Shown here: piece after piece, positions 28,333 to 36,152 of the stretch
How positions within the stretch are numbered: position 1 is the first letter of the stretch
How the letters are laid out: each line of letters begins with the position of its first letter
Origin: Paenibacillus sp. JCM 10914
Lineage (GTDB): Bacteria > Bacillota > Bacilli > Paenibacillales > Paenibacillaceae
Length of the DNA stretch: 64,000 nucleotides
Assembly (NCBI RefSeq): GCF_001315105.1
Contig: NZ_BAZR01000002.1
Span: 124,001 to 188,000 of the forward strand
Direction: 5' to 3'
The notes under the pieces: generated by a model
Told to the model about the DNA's origin: nothing
The model's database searches: none
What the model saw: only the letters and a program-made list of their open reading frames with translations
Program-made: the position numbers and the translations under genes

Positions 28333-28890
28333 ATGGAGAAGAAGCTTGTTGGCGTGTTTCGAACCGAACATGAAGCAGCAGAAGCGATAGAACAGCTACA
28401 GCGGCACGGCATACCGAACGATTCGATATCCATCATCGCGAAGGATCAGCAAGAAGCGGAGAAGCTTGCTGAACAGACCGGGACGATGGCCCCTGAAGGC
28501 GTTGCGGCAGGTGCGGCAACCGGTGGCATCCTGGGAGGTACAGCCGGCCTGTTGGCAGGTCTTGGAGCCTTGGCCATTCCAGGTATCGGTCCGATCCTGG
28601 CGGCGGGTCCGATTGCAGCCACATTGACAGGCGCTGCCGTTGGAGCGGGTGCAGGTGGCTTGGTCGGCGGTTTCATCGGGCTTGGCATTCCGGAAGACGA
28701 AGCCAAGACGTATGAGTCCTATGTTGAACAAGGACGAATACTCGTACTCGTGGACGCCGATCAGGAGAACACAGGCATTTATGATATTTTCCGCGACTAT
28801 GAGCTGAGCAATGTAGACCGGCGAGATTCGGCGGAAGTTGAGGCTACGGAAGAGGACCGGGCGCAGCCGCGCGGTACGTATCTGCTGTGA
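28333..28890 (+). CDS. General stress protein with YflT-like domain
   Basis: A 185-residue protein. The N-terminal 50 residues match the YflT/GSP17M fold (KKLVGVFRTEHEAAEAIEQLQRHGIPNDSISII). A long Gly/Ala-rich hydrophobic stretch follows (about residues 55-120, glycine-zipper-like, probably membrane-inserting), then a second alpha/beta part and an acidic tail. Family members belong to the general stress response. The sigma-B-type promoter upstream agrees with this. ATG 28333 is behind GAGGAGGA. Confidence 0.88.
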   Translation: MEKKLVGVFRTEHEAAEAIEQLQRHGIPNDSISIIAKDQQEAEKLAEQTGTMAPEGVAAGAATGGILGGTAGLLAGLGALAIPGIGPILAAGPIAATLTGAAVGAGAGGLVGGFIGLGIPEDEAKTYESYVEQGRILVLVDADQENTGIYDIFRDYELSNVDRRDSAEVEATEEDRAQPRGTYLL

Positions 28891-28903
28891 TCGAAATGGG
28901 CTT

Positions 28904-28941
28904 GACTCTTGGTCAGCGAGGCCAGGAGTCGGCCTTTTTTT
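28904..28941 (+). terminator. Terminator after the stress gene
   Basis: GACTCTTGG (28904-28912) pairs with CCAGGAGTC (28922-28930, one G-U), followed by a run of seven T from 28934. Confidence 0.8.
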
Positions 28942-29027
28942 GTTGCACAAAATTGGCTTACATTCTCTTGATGGTTCTAAGTTACAATGATACATAGCTC
29001 GATAACTGGCACAGAGGAGGGAGCTTC

Positions 29028-30226
29028 GTGTCCAGAGAAAGAATACTTGAGGTCGAGCAACTGCGAGGCCTCGCCTTTTTGGCTGTCGTACTGCAACATT
29101 CCGTTGCGCATTATTCCGTTGAACCTGGCATGACGAGCGGAGACGGTATCTGGATGGCTGTCGTGCTGATGCTGACCAAATTCGCCGTTCCGGTATTCAT
29201 TTTCTTAACGGGATTGGTGCTATTCTACAACGATCACGACGGTTTTCAATATTCAAAATTCATCAAAAAGCGCTTTGGAGATATTTATGTTCCGTTCGCG
29301 ATCTGGACGTTCATTACGATCCTGATCAACCGTGGTTTTCATCCGTTTATGTGGGGAGACTGGTATCAATTAGGGCAAGTACTGATCACAGGGAAAGCAA
29401 GCTCTCATTTTTGGTACATCATCATGTTGTTTCAGTTCTATTTGCTCTATCCGCTGTTTCGTTCGGTTATATTGGCGGTTAGGAACAAATGGAGCACGCG
29501 AACACAATGGTTTGCCGTAGTCGCTGCAGGTGCGCTCTATGTCGTTCTTACCGGCTTGATTCATGACATCAGCCGCTGGATGGAACATATGCCTCTAACC
29601 CTTCCCGTGATTAGTGACCTGCTGACCACGTATGCAGACCGGAATGCGCTCTACTATTATTTTTACTTCGTGCTGGGGGCAGCTGCTGGATTATATCATC
29701 GGGAATGGAAAAATGGATTGCACAAAGCAAGACTGTTGATCTGGGGAACTTTTGCCGTGCTCTTCATTTGGAGGTTAGTCGAGGTCATTCAAGAGATTCA
29801 GTCCAAGTCGGGAGAGGGCATTACGTTCTATTCGCTTAACTTGCTCCAGCCAGGCATGGCGTTGTTCCTCATCAGTTCTATACTGGCAATGTATGATATG
29901 GCAGTCTGGATATGCCGTAAAGCAGGAGCAAGAACCAAAGCGGTGCTAAGTTCCATTGGTCTGTATTCCTATGGTGCCTATTTGATGCATCTTCTTACGC
30001 TGCGTTTCAGTTATGTTGTGGATGAGGCTTGGTTGACTGCTGCGCATCCTCTTATTCGAATCGTCGCATCTTGGCTGATTAGTGTGATCGCCGCTTATGC
30101 GGTACAAGATTAATATCCATGCTGCCGTTCGGCAAATGGATCGTTGGAATCCGAAGCAAACGGACAAAGAGGCGAGAATTGAAGCATTCAATTGGCACTA
30201 ATAAACATAATAACCTAAAAATGTGA
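29028..30226 (+). CDS. Acyltransferase family 3 membrane protein (frameshift near the end)
   Basis: A membrane protein with about ten helices. It starts MSRERILEVEQLRGLAFLAVVLQHS, where the R-G and H of the acyltransferase-3 (OafA/WecH/YiaH) family are present. Such proteins O-acetylate surface glycans. The first frame stops at 30113 after AYAVQD; with one base restored near 30105 the protein continues RLISMLPFGKWIVGIRSKRTKRREL to 30226, a typical C-terminus for the family. GTG 29028 follows GAGGAGGGAG. It is likely monocistronic. Confidence 0.82.
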
Positions 30227-30263
30227 TTTATTTGCATATCTTGTGCTCAAAAATTAAACGAAA

Positions 30264-30290
30264 GATCACCTTCATGGGTGGTCTTTTTTA
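30264..30290 (+). terminator. Terminator after the acyltransferase
   Basis: GATCACC (30264-30270) pairs with GGTGGTC (30277-30283, one G-U), followed by seven T. Confidence 0.7.
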
Positions 30291-30330
30291 TATAATTTCA
30301 TTATATGAAAAATTCACAATAGAAAATACA

Positions 30331-30360
30331 ATTTCTGTACCTAGTTCCTTTTAGTGAAAC
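30331..30360 (-). promoter_or_regulatory. Ter-like site upstream of rtp
   Basis: Read on the minus strand, this 30-base stretch begins GTTTCACTAAAAGGA and continues ACTAGGTACAGAAAT. The first part fits the A half of the B. subtilis Ter consensus (KMACTAANWNNW) at every position, and the second resembles the B half (CTATGTACYAAAT) with one extra base and changes at T to G and Y to AG. The consensus is from memory. It lies 174 bases before the rtp ATG. Between the two lie a possible promoter (TTGTGC at 30420, TATAAT at 30445) and no gene. Confidence 0.45.
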
Positions 30361-30533
30361 ATGTTACTCTACACGATTCAATCTTGTTAGATCAGGTTAA
30401 AAAAGGACATTACCCCTTATTGTGCACACTGGGAATCTATGGTTTATAATCGGTATACCAACCTGTCCGATCCGTGATCATGGTTAAGTCGGTCAGCGTC
30501 CGGGCAGCACGTAATTAAGGGGAGGTGTTTTGA

Positions 30534-30908
30534 ATGGCGTTTATGATCGCGCAGCGTGCTTTTATCAAAGTATATCTCATCACAATGGTGGAACAGCAGC
30601 GTGGCTACGGGTATCAGATGCTGGAGGAGTTAAGACAGGACTTCAAGAGTCACGGTTATTCACCCCCGCAAAGCGAGATCTATCGTGCATTGCATGAACT
30701 GGTGCAAGAGGGGATTCTATATCGTACGAAACAGTTAAAGGGCAATGATCCGCGGGTCGATTTCCAGGAGATTGTGCTGTATCATTTTACGAACGATGGT
30801 GCCGAGAAAGCCAAATTGTATAAAAAGCAAGTGAAGACAGACCTGGACCGCTGTTTAGGCATTCTACACAAGGCGGTTCAAGATAACTACGGAGCAGCCA
30901 AGGGATGA
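30534..30908 (+). CDS. rtp: RTP-like replication terminator protein
   Basis: A 124-residue winged-helix protein that aligns along its length with B. subtilis RTP: QRAFIKVYLITMVEQQRGYGYQMLEELR, EIYRALHELVQEGIL, EIVLYHFTNDGAEKAKLYKKQ and DLDRC in a C-terminal dimerisation helix. RTP is related to PadR regulators, so a transcriptional role cannot be excluded, but the match to RTP, especially LYKKQ-x-x-x-DLDRC, is closer. RTP dimers bind Ter sites and block replication forks from one side. A Ter-like site is upstream. ATG 30534 follows AAGGGGAGGTG. The oxidoreductase gene follows 30 bases later. Confidence 0.8.
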   Translation: MAFMIAQRAFIKVYLITMVEQQRGYGYQMLEELRQDFKSHGYSPPQSEIYRALHELVQEGILYRTKQLKGNDPRVDFQEIVLYHFTNDGAEKAKLYKKQVKTDLDRCLGILHKAVQDNYGAAKG

Positions 30909-30938
30909 CATGGCGAATGCCAGAGGAGGAAGGACATA

Positions 30939-31946
30939 TTGAGCAGCAAACTTCGCTTTGGGATTATGAGTACCGCCAAGATCGCTAGAAACGCCATGAT
31001 ACCCGGCATCTTGAAGTCTGAACGTTGTCAAGTAGAGGCTGTCGCCAGCCGAGATATGAATAAGGCACAGGAATTGGCTGAACGCTATCATATTGATAAA
31101 TACTATGGTTCTTATGAAGAACTGTTGCAAGATCCGCAGATCGATGCTGTGTACATTCCGCTCCCGAATCATCTTCATAAGGATTGGAGCATCAAGGCGG
31201 CACAAGCCGGTAAGCATATATTGTGTGAGAAGCCGGCTTCCCTGACAGAGGAAGATGTACAAGAGATGATAGATGCAGTGGCAGCTAACGGTGTATTATT
31301 CGTCGAAGCGTTCATGTACCGCTATCATCCGAAGCATGCCCGCGTCCAGGAGATTATCGAGAGCGGGGAAATCGGCGAGCTGCGCGGGATTCATGGCTCC
31401 TTCACGTTCAATAATGCTCAGGATCAGCACAATGTGAGATATAACAAGGATATGGGGGGCGGCTCGATTTACGATGTGGGTTGTTATCCCATATCGGCGG
31501 CTCGTATGCTCTTTAAGCAGGAACCGGTCGCAGTGACGGCACACGGATTCTTCTCCGAAGAGCATGATGGCGTGGATATGATGGTTCACGGGATGATGGA
31601 ATTCGGAGGCGGTCTTGGGCTTACATTCGAATGCGGGATGTGGACATATGCGAAGTGCTCCTTAGAAATCGCCGGCACCGATGGCCGAATCGAGCTGCCG
31701 TCTGCGTTTGGCTGGGAGCGAATGGAGGATATGGCGCAGATCTTTATCCATACCGCCAAGGGCTCAAGAGAAGAGAAGGTGGGAATCTACAATCATTTTG
31801 CGCTGCAAGCGGATGCGCTGGCCGCGGCTGTCATGGACGGGGCTGCTCTCCCTTATGGACCGGAGGATGCAATCGCGAACATACGGGCGATTGAGGCCAC
31901 GCTTCGTGCGGCACGATCATCGTCGAGAATCGTTATAAGCACTTGA
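30939..31946 (+). CDS. Gfo/Idh/MocA family oxidoreductase
   Basis: A 335-residue protein. The N-terminal Rossmann domain begins LRFGIMSTAKIARNAMIPG; the conserved CEKPASL motif (lysine that contacts cofactor and substrate) is near residue 98. The C-terminal beta-sheet domain contains the GGSIYDVGCYPISAARMLF segment. These enzymes oxidise or reduce sugars or similar alcohols using NAD(P); the substrate here is unknown. It starts with TTG at 30939 behind GAGGAGGAAGG. It may be co-transcribed with rtp. A terminator follows at 31978. Confidence 0.9.
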   Translation: MSSKLRFGIMSTAKIARNAMIPGILKSERCQVEAVASRDMNKAQELAERYHIDKYYGSYEELLQDPQIDAVYIPLPNHLHKDWSIKAAQAGKHILCEKPASLTEEDVQEMIDAVAANGVLFVEAFMYRYHPKHARVQEIIESGEIGELRGIHGSFTFNNAQDQHNVRYNKDMGGGSIYDVGCYPISAARMLFKQEPVAVTAHGFFSEEHDGVDMMVHGMMEFGGGLGLTFECGMWTYAKCSLEIAGTDGRIELPSAFGWERMEDMAQIFIHTAKGSREEKVGIYNHFALQADALAAAVMDGAALPYGPEDAIANIRAIEATLRAARSSSRIVIST

Positions 31947-31977
31947 TATAAGCGCTAATGATAAGAACAATCATATT

Positions 31978-32005
31978 AAATCGCCAATTGGCGATTTTTT
32001 TTATT
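31978..32005 (+). terminator. Terminator after the oxidoreductase
   Basis: AAATCGCCAATTGGCGATTT is self-complementary and is followed by a run of T. Confidence 0.8.
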
Positions 32006-32030
32006 TTGACTATTGCATTTTCCTCTCGCA

Positions 32031-32088
32031 TCGTTAAAATAAAATTAACGTTAAAATTATTTTAACGACACTAAATAATTTATCGTTA
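32031..32088 (+). promoter_or_regulatory. Nested palindromic operator ahead of the MFS gene
   Basis: TCGTTAAAATAA (32031-32042) is perfectly inverted at 32057-32068, and the centre holds the palindrome TTAACGTTAA. A further TCGTTA lies at 32083-32088. Together these give four TCGTTA/TAACGA boxes in 58 bases, about 45 bases before the start of the transporter gene. The ArsR-like regulator gene just after the transporter is the likely DNA-binding partner. Confidence 0.6.
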
Positions 32089-32133
32089 TGCAAAGTTTAT
32101 CGATGGTATCTTAGTTGGATGAGGAGAATGAGT

Positions 32134-33413
32134 ATGCAAAGTACAGCGGTTGCAGAGAAACAAGGATTTGGGCAATTGATGAAAATTCGGCCGTACATGA
32201 TTTATTTGTCCGCGCAAGCATGACTCGTTTGGGAGATTCTATTGATTCAATCGCCTACAGTTGGATGGTTTATATGTTGACTGGTTCCGAACTATTGATG
32301 GGAACGATATTCGCCTTTAACTTTTTGCCGGGATTGCTCTTTAGCTTGATTACAGGTACCTTCGTAGATCGTTGGTCGAAAAAGTTGGTCCTTGCGCTTA
32401 CTTATCTCGGTCGCGGCTCCATGGTAACGATAACGGCTATTCTATACGGATTAGGTATGCTCGAAGTGTGGCATCTGTTTCTTGTTACATTCATAAATTC
32501 AACGCTGGAATGCTTCTCCCGTCCTGCTGAGATGTCCGTCGTTCCGCGATTATTGCCAAAAGATAAGCTGCTTATGGGAAATTCCTTCTCAACTTCCATT
32601 AACCGCAGCGCCGAACTAATCGGCTTGTCGCTTGCTGGGGCGTTGATCGCTGTAATCGGCATTGCCGGCACGATTCTGATTGATGCCGCCATCTTTATGA
32701 TAGGTGCCTTGATCGTGTCATTCATGCCAAACCCGGAGGCAGGGGAAAGGGATTTGGAGGTAATCGCAGAGGCTTCTAATACAGAAACGGCCATAAAGCC
32801 AAGCGTTCTTGCTGATATCAAAGAAGCGCTGGCTTTTGTGAAGACCCATTCGCTCCTTATGATCACCACCGTTTTGGCCATGATCAATAACTTTTGCTTG
32901 GCACCGCTTAACGTGCTGCAGCCGGTTTACGTACGAGAGACGCTGGGAGCGGGACCAGGTGGGATGAGTATTCTCGGTACAGCCTTGTTGATAGGCATGA
33001 TTAGCAGCGGTTTATGGATCGGCCGTCACGGGAAGAGATTCAGGAAAAGCACGTTGATTATGTCGGGTTCCGTCCTGCTAGCGCTAGGCTATTTTGCACT
33101 CGGTATCCCGGGACAACTTCCGGCATTTCGGGTGGAAGTCGCCGCTGCCTCAATGTTCATCGTCGGATTCGCTGTATCGGTATTGAACGCTCCCATCTCA
33201 ACTTATCTTATGGAGGTAACTCCCAAACACATGCTCGGCAGAATCGGTGCTCTAATGACCGTGCTCTGTACGGCGGCCATTCCGGTAGGTGGATTGCTTA
33301 CAGGTATTGTTGCCGAACACCAGTCGCCTCCGGTCCTGTTTATGATTATGGGTGTCATCATGGTGCTGCCCGTGTTCTTCTTGATCCGAAAAGCGAGTTT
33401 CCGGGCGATCTAA
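32134..33413 (+). CDS. MFS transporter, EntS/MFS_3 type (frameshifted at N-terminus)
   Basis: A drug- or siderophore-type major facilitator of about 426 residues with 12 predicted helices. The true start is ATG 32134, behind GATGAGGAG, giving MQSTAVAEKQGFGQLMKIRPYMIYLSAQA; one A is missing near 32219, after which the frame continues MTRLGDSIDSIAYSWMVYMLTGS to the stop. The loop FVDRWSKKLVL is the usual DRxxKK motif after helix 2. The open frame that begins at 32115 has a meaningless N-terminus. Its neighbour is an ArsR-like regulator. The operator upstream indicates inducible export. Confidence 0.87.
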
Positions 33414-33426
33414 GCTCTTGTCTTTT

Positions 33427-33454
33427 TTGTAATTTTACGATCCTCCGCTATAAT
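33427..33454 (+). promoter_or_regulatory. Sigma-A promoter of the ArsR-like gene
   Basis: TTGTAA (33427-33432), a 16-base spacer and a perfect TATAAT (33449-33454) lie 42 bases before the GTG start. Confidence 0.6.
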
Positions 33455-33495
33455 GGTATAAGTAATAAATTTAATGTGAAACCGAGGTGTCCGGT

Positions 33496-34062
33496 GTGGA
33501 AACGAAGGAATTGACTACATTGGAAGAAGTTAAGATCTATTCTGATCCATATCGATTGAAGATATTGAATGTTCTGGGCAGGATGGGCAGAGCAGCAACG
33601 GTCAAGGAAGTTGCCGATAAGATTGGGGATGTACCCGCCAAAGTCCATTATCATATGAAGAAACTGGAGCGAATCGGCCTCGTTAAGATGGTATCGACGA
33701 AGGAGATTAACGGTATCATCGCCAAATATTACGAGCCCTTCGCCGGCAGTATTAAGATTAATCACGAGAAGAATGAGTCCGAACCTATCGTGAAGGAATT
33801 GATGCGGTCAGAGACGCACAAGCTATTGGCTGAGCTCTTTGATCAGAATCGGGATTTCTTCTTCAAGCAGATGAGTCTTCAACATAAGACGGAATCGATG
33901 CTAACCACAACATCCCTGTTTATGACAGATGATGAAGCTAACGATCTATACAAGAAAGTCGATGAGCTGCTGAAACCTTATAAGAAGATGCGGGAGAATG
34001 AAGATTGTCACAAATATGAATTCTTTGCTACCAATGTTCGCCATTATGATGAGAACTTATAA
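33496..34062 (+). CDS. ArsR-like winged-helix regulator
   Basis: A 188-residue protein. The N-terminal winged helix (YSDPYRLKILNVLGRMGRAATVKEVADKIGDVPAKVHYHMKKLERIGLVKMV) is of the ArsR/HTH_20 kind. A helical C-terminal region with few cysteines argues against simple metal sensing. GTG 33496 is preferred because GAGGTG lies eight bases upstream; GTG 33487 lies inside that site. It is placed directly after the MFS gene and probably represses it via the TCGTTA operator at 32031-32088. Confidence 0.85.
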   Translation: METKELTTLEEVKIYSDPYRLKILNVLGRMGRAATVKEVADKIGDVPAKVHYHMKKLERIGLVKMVSTKEINGIIAKYYEPFAGSIKINHEKNESEPIVKELMRSETHKLLAELFDQNRDFFFKQMSLQHKTESMLTTTSLFMTDDEANDLYKKVDELLKPYKKMRENEDCHKYEFFATNVRHYDENL

Positions 34063-34080
34063 TCATCTGTAAAGACAGAA

Positions 34081-34117
34081 ACAGAGCTGGTGCCCACGTT
34101 GTCGGTACCAGCTCTGT
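34081..34117. terminator. Bidirectional terminator
   Basis: ACAGAGCTGGT (34081-34091) is inverted at 34107-34117, between the ArsR-like gene and the convergent yteA. Confidence 0.7.
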
Positions 34118-34135
34118 ATTGTGTAGTTGCGCGCT

Positions 34136-34699
34136 TCATATATTTTTCTTATAGTCGTCTTGCTCAGGCTCAGCCTTCATACCGGGAGAAGTGGAAGTCC
34201 CATATTCAGACACGGCGTCCCAAGCCCCAGCATCATCGAATCTACCGCTACTGCGCTGCCTGTTACGGCCGACTCCAGCAGGCGGAGGGGTCATCACATC
34301 TTCTTCTACAGGTCTGTCTTCGGACAGATCGCGCCTTGGGGTATGCTCTATGCAGTAAGCAGTGGAGGGAAGAGCATCTAGACGTTCATAAGGGATATCT
34401 TTGCCGCATTGGGCACATGTACCATAATCCCCCTGATCGATCCGCTTCAGGGCTTCCACTGTCTCGTCGAGTTCCTGCTGAAGCTTGTCCTGAAGGGCAA
34501 GATCGCGTCCGCGTTCGAACACTTCGGTACCAACGTCGCCAGGGTGGTTATCGGCGGCACTTAATTCTCCTGTGGAATCCCGAAGCGAGTTTGATTGGTG
34601 GTCTTCTTCTTGGGAGGCCAATTGCGATTTCAATTGATCTTTATCTTCAAGTAATCGTTGTCTTAGAGACTTCAATTGTTGATTTGTGATGGTAGTCAT
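34136..34699 (-). CDS. yteA: TraR/DksA zinc-finger protein, YteA type
   Basis: A 187-residue protein. It has an N-terminal coiled coil (LRQRLLEDKDQLKSQLASQEED), then STGELSAADNHPGDVGTEVFERGRDLAL, and a DksA/TraR finger with C-x2-C (YGTCAQCGKDIPYERL) and C-IEH, i.e. three Cys and a His. The acidic tail is typical of sporulation-linked YteA. DksA-type proteins act on RNA polymerase through the secondary channel; the role of YteA is not settled. It starts at ATG 34699 behind GAGAGGAG. Confidence 0.88.
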   Translation of the reverse strand: MTTITNQQLKSLRQRLLEDKDQLKSQLASQEEDHQSNSLRDSTGELSAADNHPGDVGTEVFERGRDLALQDKLQQELDETVEALKRIDQGDYGTCAQCGKDIPYERLDALPSTAYCIEHTPRRDLSEDRPVEEDVMTPPPAGVGRNRQRSSGRFDDAGAWDAVSEYGTSTSPGMKAEPEQDDYKKNI

Positions 34700-34931
34700 T
34701 GTTTCGCACTCCTCTCAGTTACTTGATGTTGTCATTAAGTCATAATAAAACAATACCCGAAACTTCTCGAACGAAATCATATCAATAATGGCAACGCGGC
34801 GGCTAGGTTTTTGGAACATTCTCCAAAAAAAGCCCCTAAGTGTTTTATTCACCGTGTCGGGTATGATATAAACAAGAATAGAGAGAAGGGCTTTATTTCG
34901 GGCTGTACCCATATTTTGGAGGTAAAATCAT

Positions 34932-35324
34932 ATGGATGAACACATGAAACGTCGACTGGATAAACAGAAAAAGCTATTTCGTCAACTCGGCATTCAACTG
35001 GACGCTTTATCTGTCCATGAGAAGACGTTTTCTACTAAGCGTTTGAAGGGTTATGACCCTGAGGAGGTCGACGCTTACCTGGATAACGTAATTCAAGATT
35101 ACGAACGCTTCTACGCGACCATTTCAGATCTGATGGATAAATGGCAGGAACAGCAGATTATCATTCGTAATTTGAAGGCAGGTGTTAAGGCCGAACCGGA
35201 AGCTGATCCGGCCCACCCTGAGCTTGACCAGGCAGCCTTGGAAGAGACGGTTGCCAAGCTAGAGGTGAATTTGAAGCTGCTGAAGAAGCAGATACGGCCG
35301 GAGCAGAAGTATTTCATTGATTAA
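34932..35324 (+). CDS. DivIVA-domain protein
   Basis: A 130-residue coiled-coil protein with the DivIVA N-terminal signature FSTKRLKGYDPEEVDAYLDNVIQDYERF, followed by two short coiled coils. It is smaller than cell-pole DivIVA and near GpsB in size, but does not closely match either. Such proteins bind curved membranes or division proteins. ATG 34932 follows TTGGAGGTAA. GTTTTA (34842) and GGGTAT (34859) upstream look like a sigma-B-type promoter with a short 11-base spacer, weak evidence only. Confidence 0.8.
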   Translation: MDEHMKRRLDKQKKLFRQLGIQLDALSVHEKTFSTKRLKGYDPEEVDAYLDNVIQDYERFYATISDLMDKWQEQQIIIRNLKAGVKAEPEADPAHPELDQAALEETVAKLEVNLKLLKKQIRPEQKYFID

Positions 35325-35353
35325 GTAATTGGAATCATTACATAAACAGACAA

Positions 35354-35391
35354 CAAAACCACAATCACCGTCAGGAGTGATTTGTGGTTTT
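35354..35391. terminator. Bidirectional terminator
   Basis: CAAAACCACAATCAC pairs with GTGATTTGTGGTTTTG with one bulge. The stop codon of the convergent cupin gene is in the loop. Confidence 0.75.
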
Positions 35392-35898
35392 GTTGCTTCG
35401 TTTTGGTATAAACAGCGTAGGAGCAGCAGGTACTGTTGGGCTCCTCGACTGGACGGCTTGTAGTCTGTCTTTGACCATGGGATGGGCATGGTTCGAAGCA
35501 TCGCAGGTCAACTCAGACCATACAGATGCGGCATCACATTGAAACGGGTTACTTCGGTTATGCATCATAAGGAGGATGCTGTCCGATGCGAAGGAGGTTA
35601 ACCAGTGGTACCATCCTGCGGGAGTATGAACGATCTGCCCGGCAGTCACTCGGTAGGTCTGATTCTGCGCCTGTTGACCTGGATTCACCATCCGAACATG
35701 AATCTCTCCACGGATGATATAACATAGTTCATCTGCTTCCGGATGGTAATGTGGATCCAGCCCTTCACCTATCTTAAGGTGAAGTTCGGAAAGAAACATA
35801 TCCTTCATCATAGGCAGCTCAACAAAGGAGATTTGGGCGCGACCTTTTCCCGAAATGCTGGAAGCCTGACGACGTGGATCGTATACATGTCTGTTCAA
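35371..35898 (-). CDS. Cupin-domain protein
   Basis: A 175-residue single-cupin protein: motif 1 DPHYHPEADELCYIIRGE has the His-x-His-x4-Glu metal ligands, and motif 2 is VHTPAGWYHW. The C-terminal 60 residues are low in predicted order. It may be an enzyme or a small-molecule sensor; the substrate is unknown. It starts at ATG 35898, with only a weak ribosome site. Confidence 0.8.
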   Translation of the reverse strand: MNRHVYDPRRQASSISGKGRAQISFVELPMMKDMFLSELHLKIGEGLDPHYHPEADELCYIIRGEIHVRMVNPGQQAQNQTYRVTAGQIVHTPAGWYHWLTSFASDSILLMMHNRSNPFQCDAASVWSELTCDASNHAHPMVKDRLQAVQSRSPTVPAAPTLFIPKRSNKTTNHS

Positions 35899-36073
35899 TT
35901 TAACATATCCGTGATGATTGCATGGGTAAACATCATGGAGCCGACCCCCTCTTTAGGTTTGCGTGATTCTAATCAATGCATGAGACATGCCTGTTTCCAA
36001 TATATGCATCTAATCCTTGAAACTTACTCCCTAAGACTAAAGTAACGTTGCTGTGATCTGTACTGGATAAACC

Positions 36074-36102
36074 TTGTAAACCCATTTCATAACAATTACT
36101 AT
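36074..36102 (+). promoter_or_regulatory. Sigma-A promoter of the hybrid kinase
   Basis: TTGTAA (36074-36079), a 17-base spacer and TACTAT (36097-36102), about 50 bases before the GTG start. The remainder of the 255-base gap after the cupin gene (35899-36152) shows no gene. Confidence 0.5.
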
Positions 36103-36152
36103 GAGACTATGACTGTTCTTGAAAATGATAGAGAAAGAGGGAGGTTAGCCAT

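Noticed and set aside
34715..34912. 65-codon minus-strand ORF between yteA and the DivIVA-like gene
   Set aside because: It covers the promoter region of the DivIVA-like gene, has no ribosome site and shows no domain; codon use looks random.
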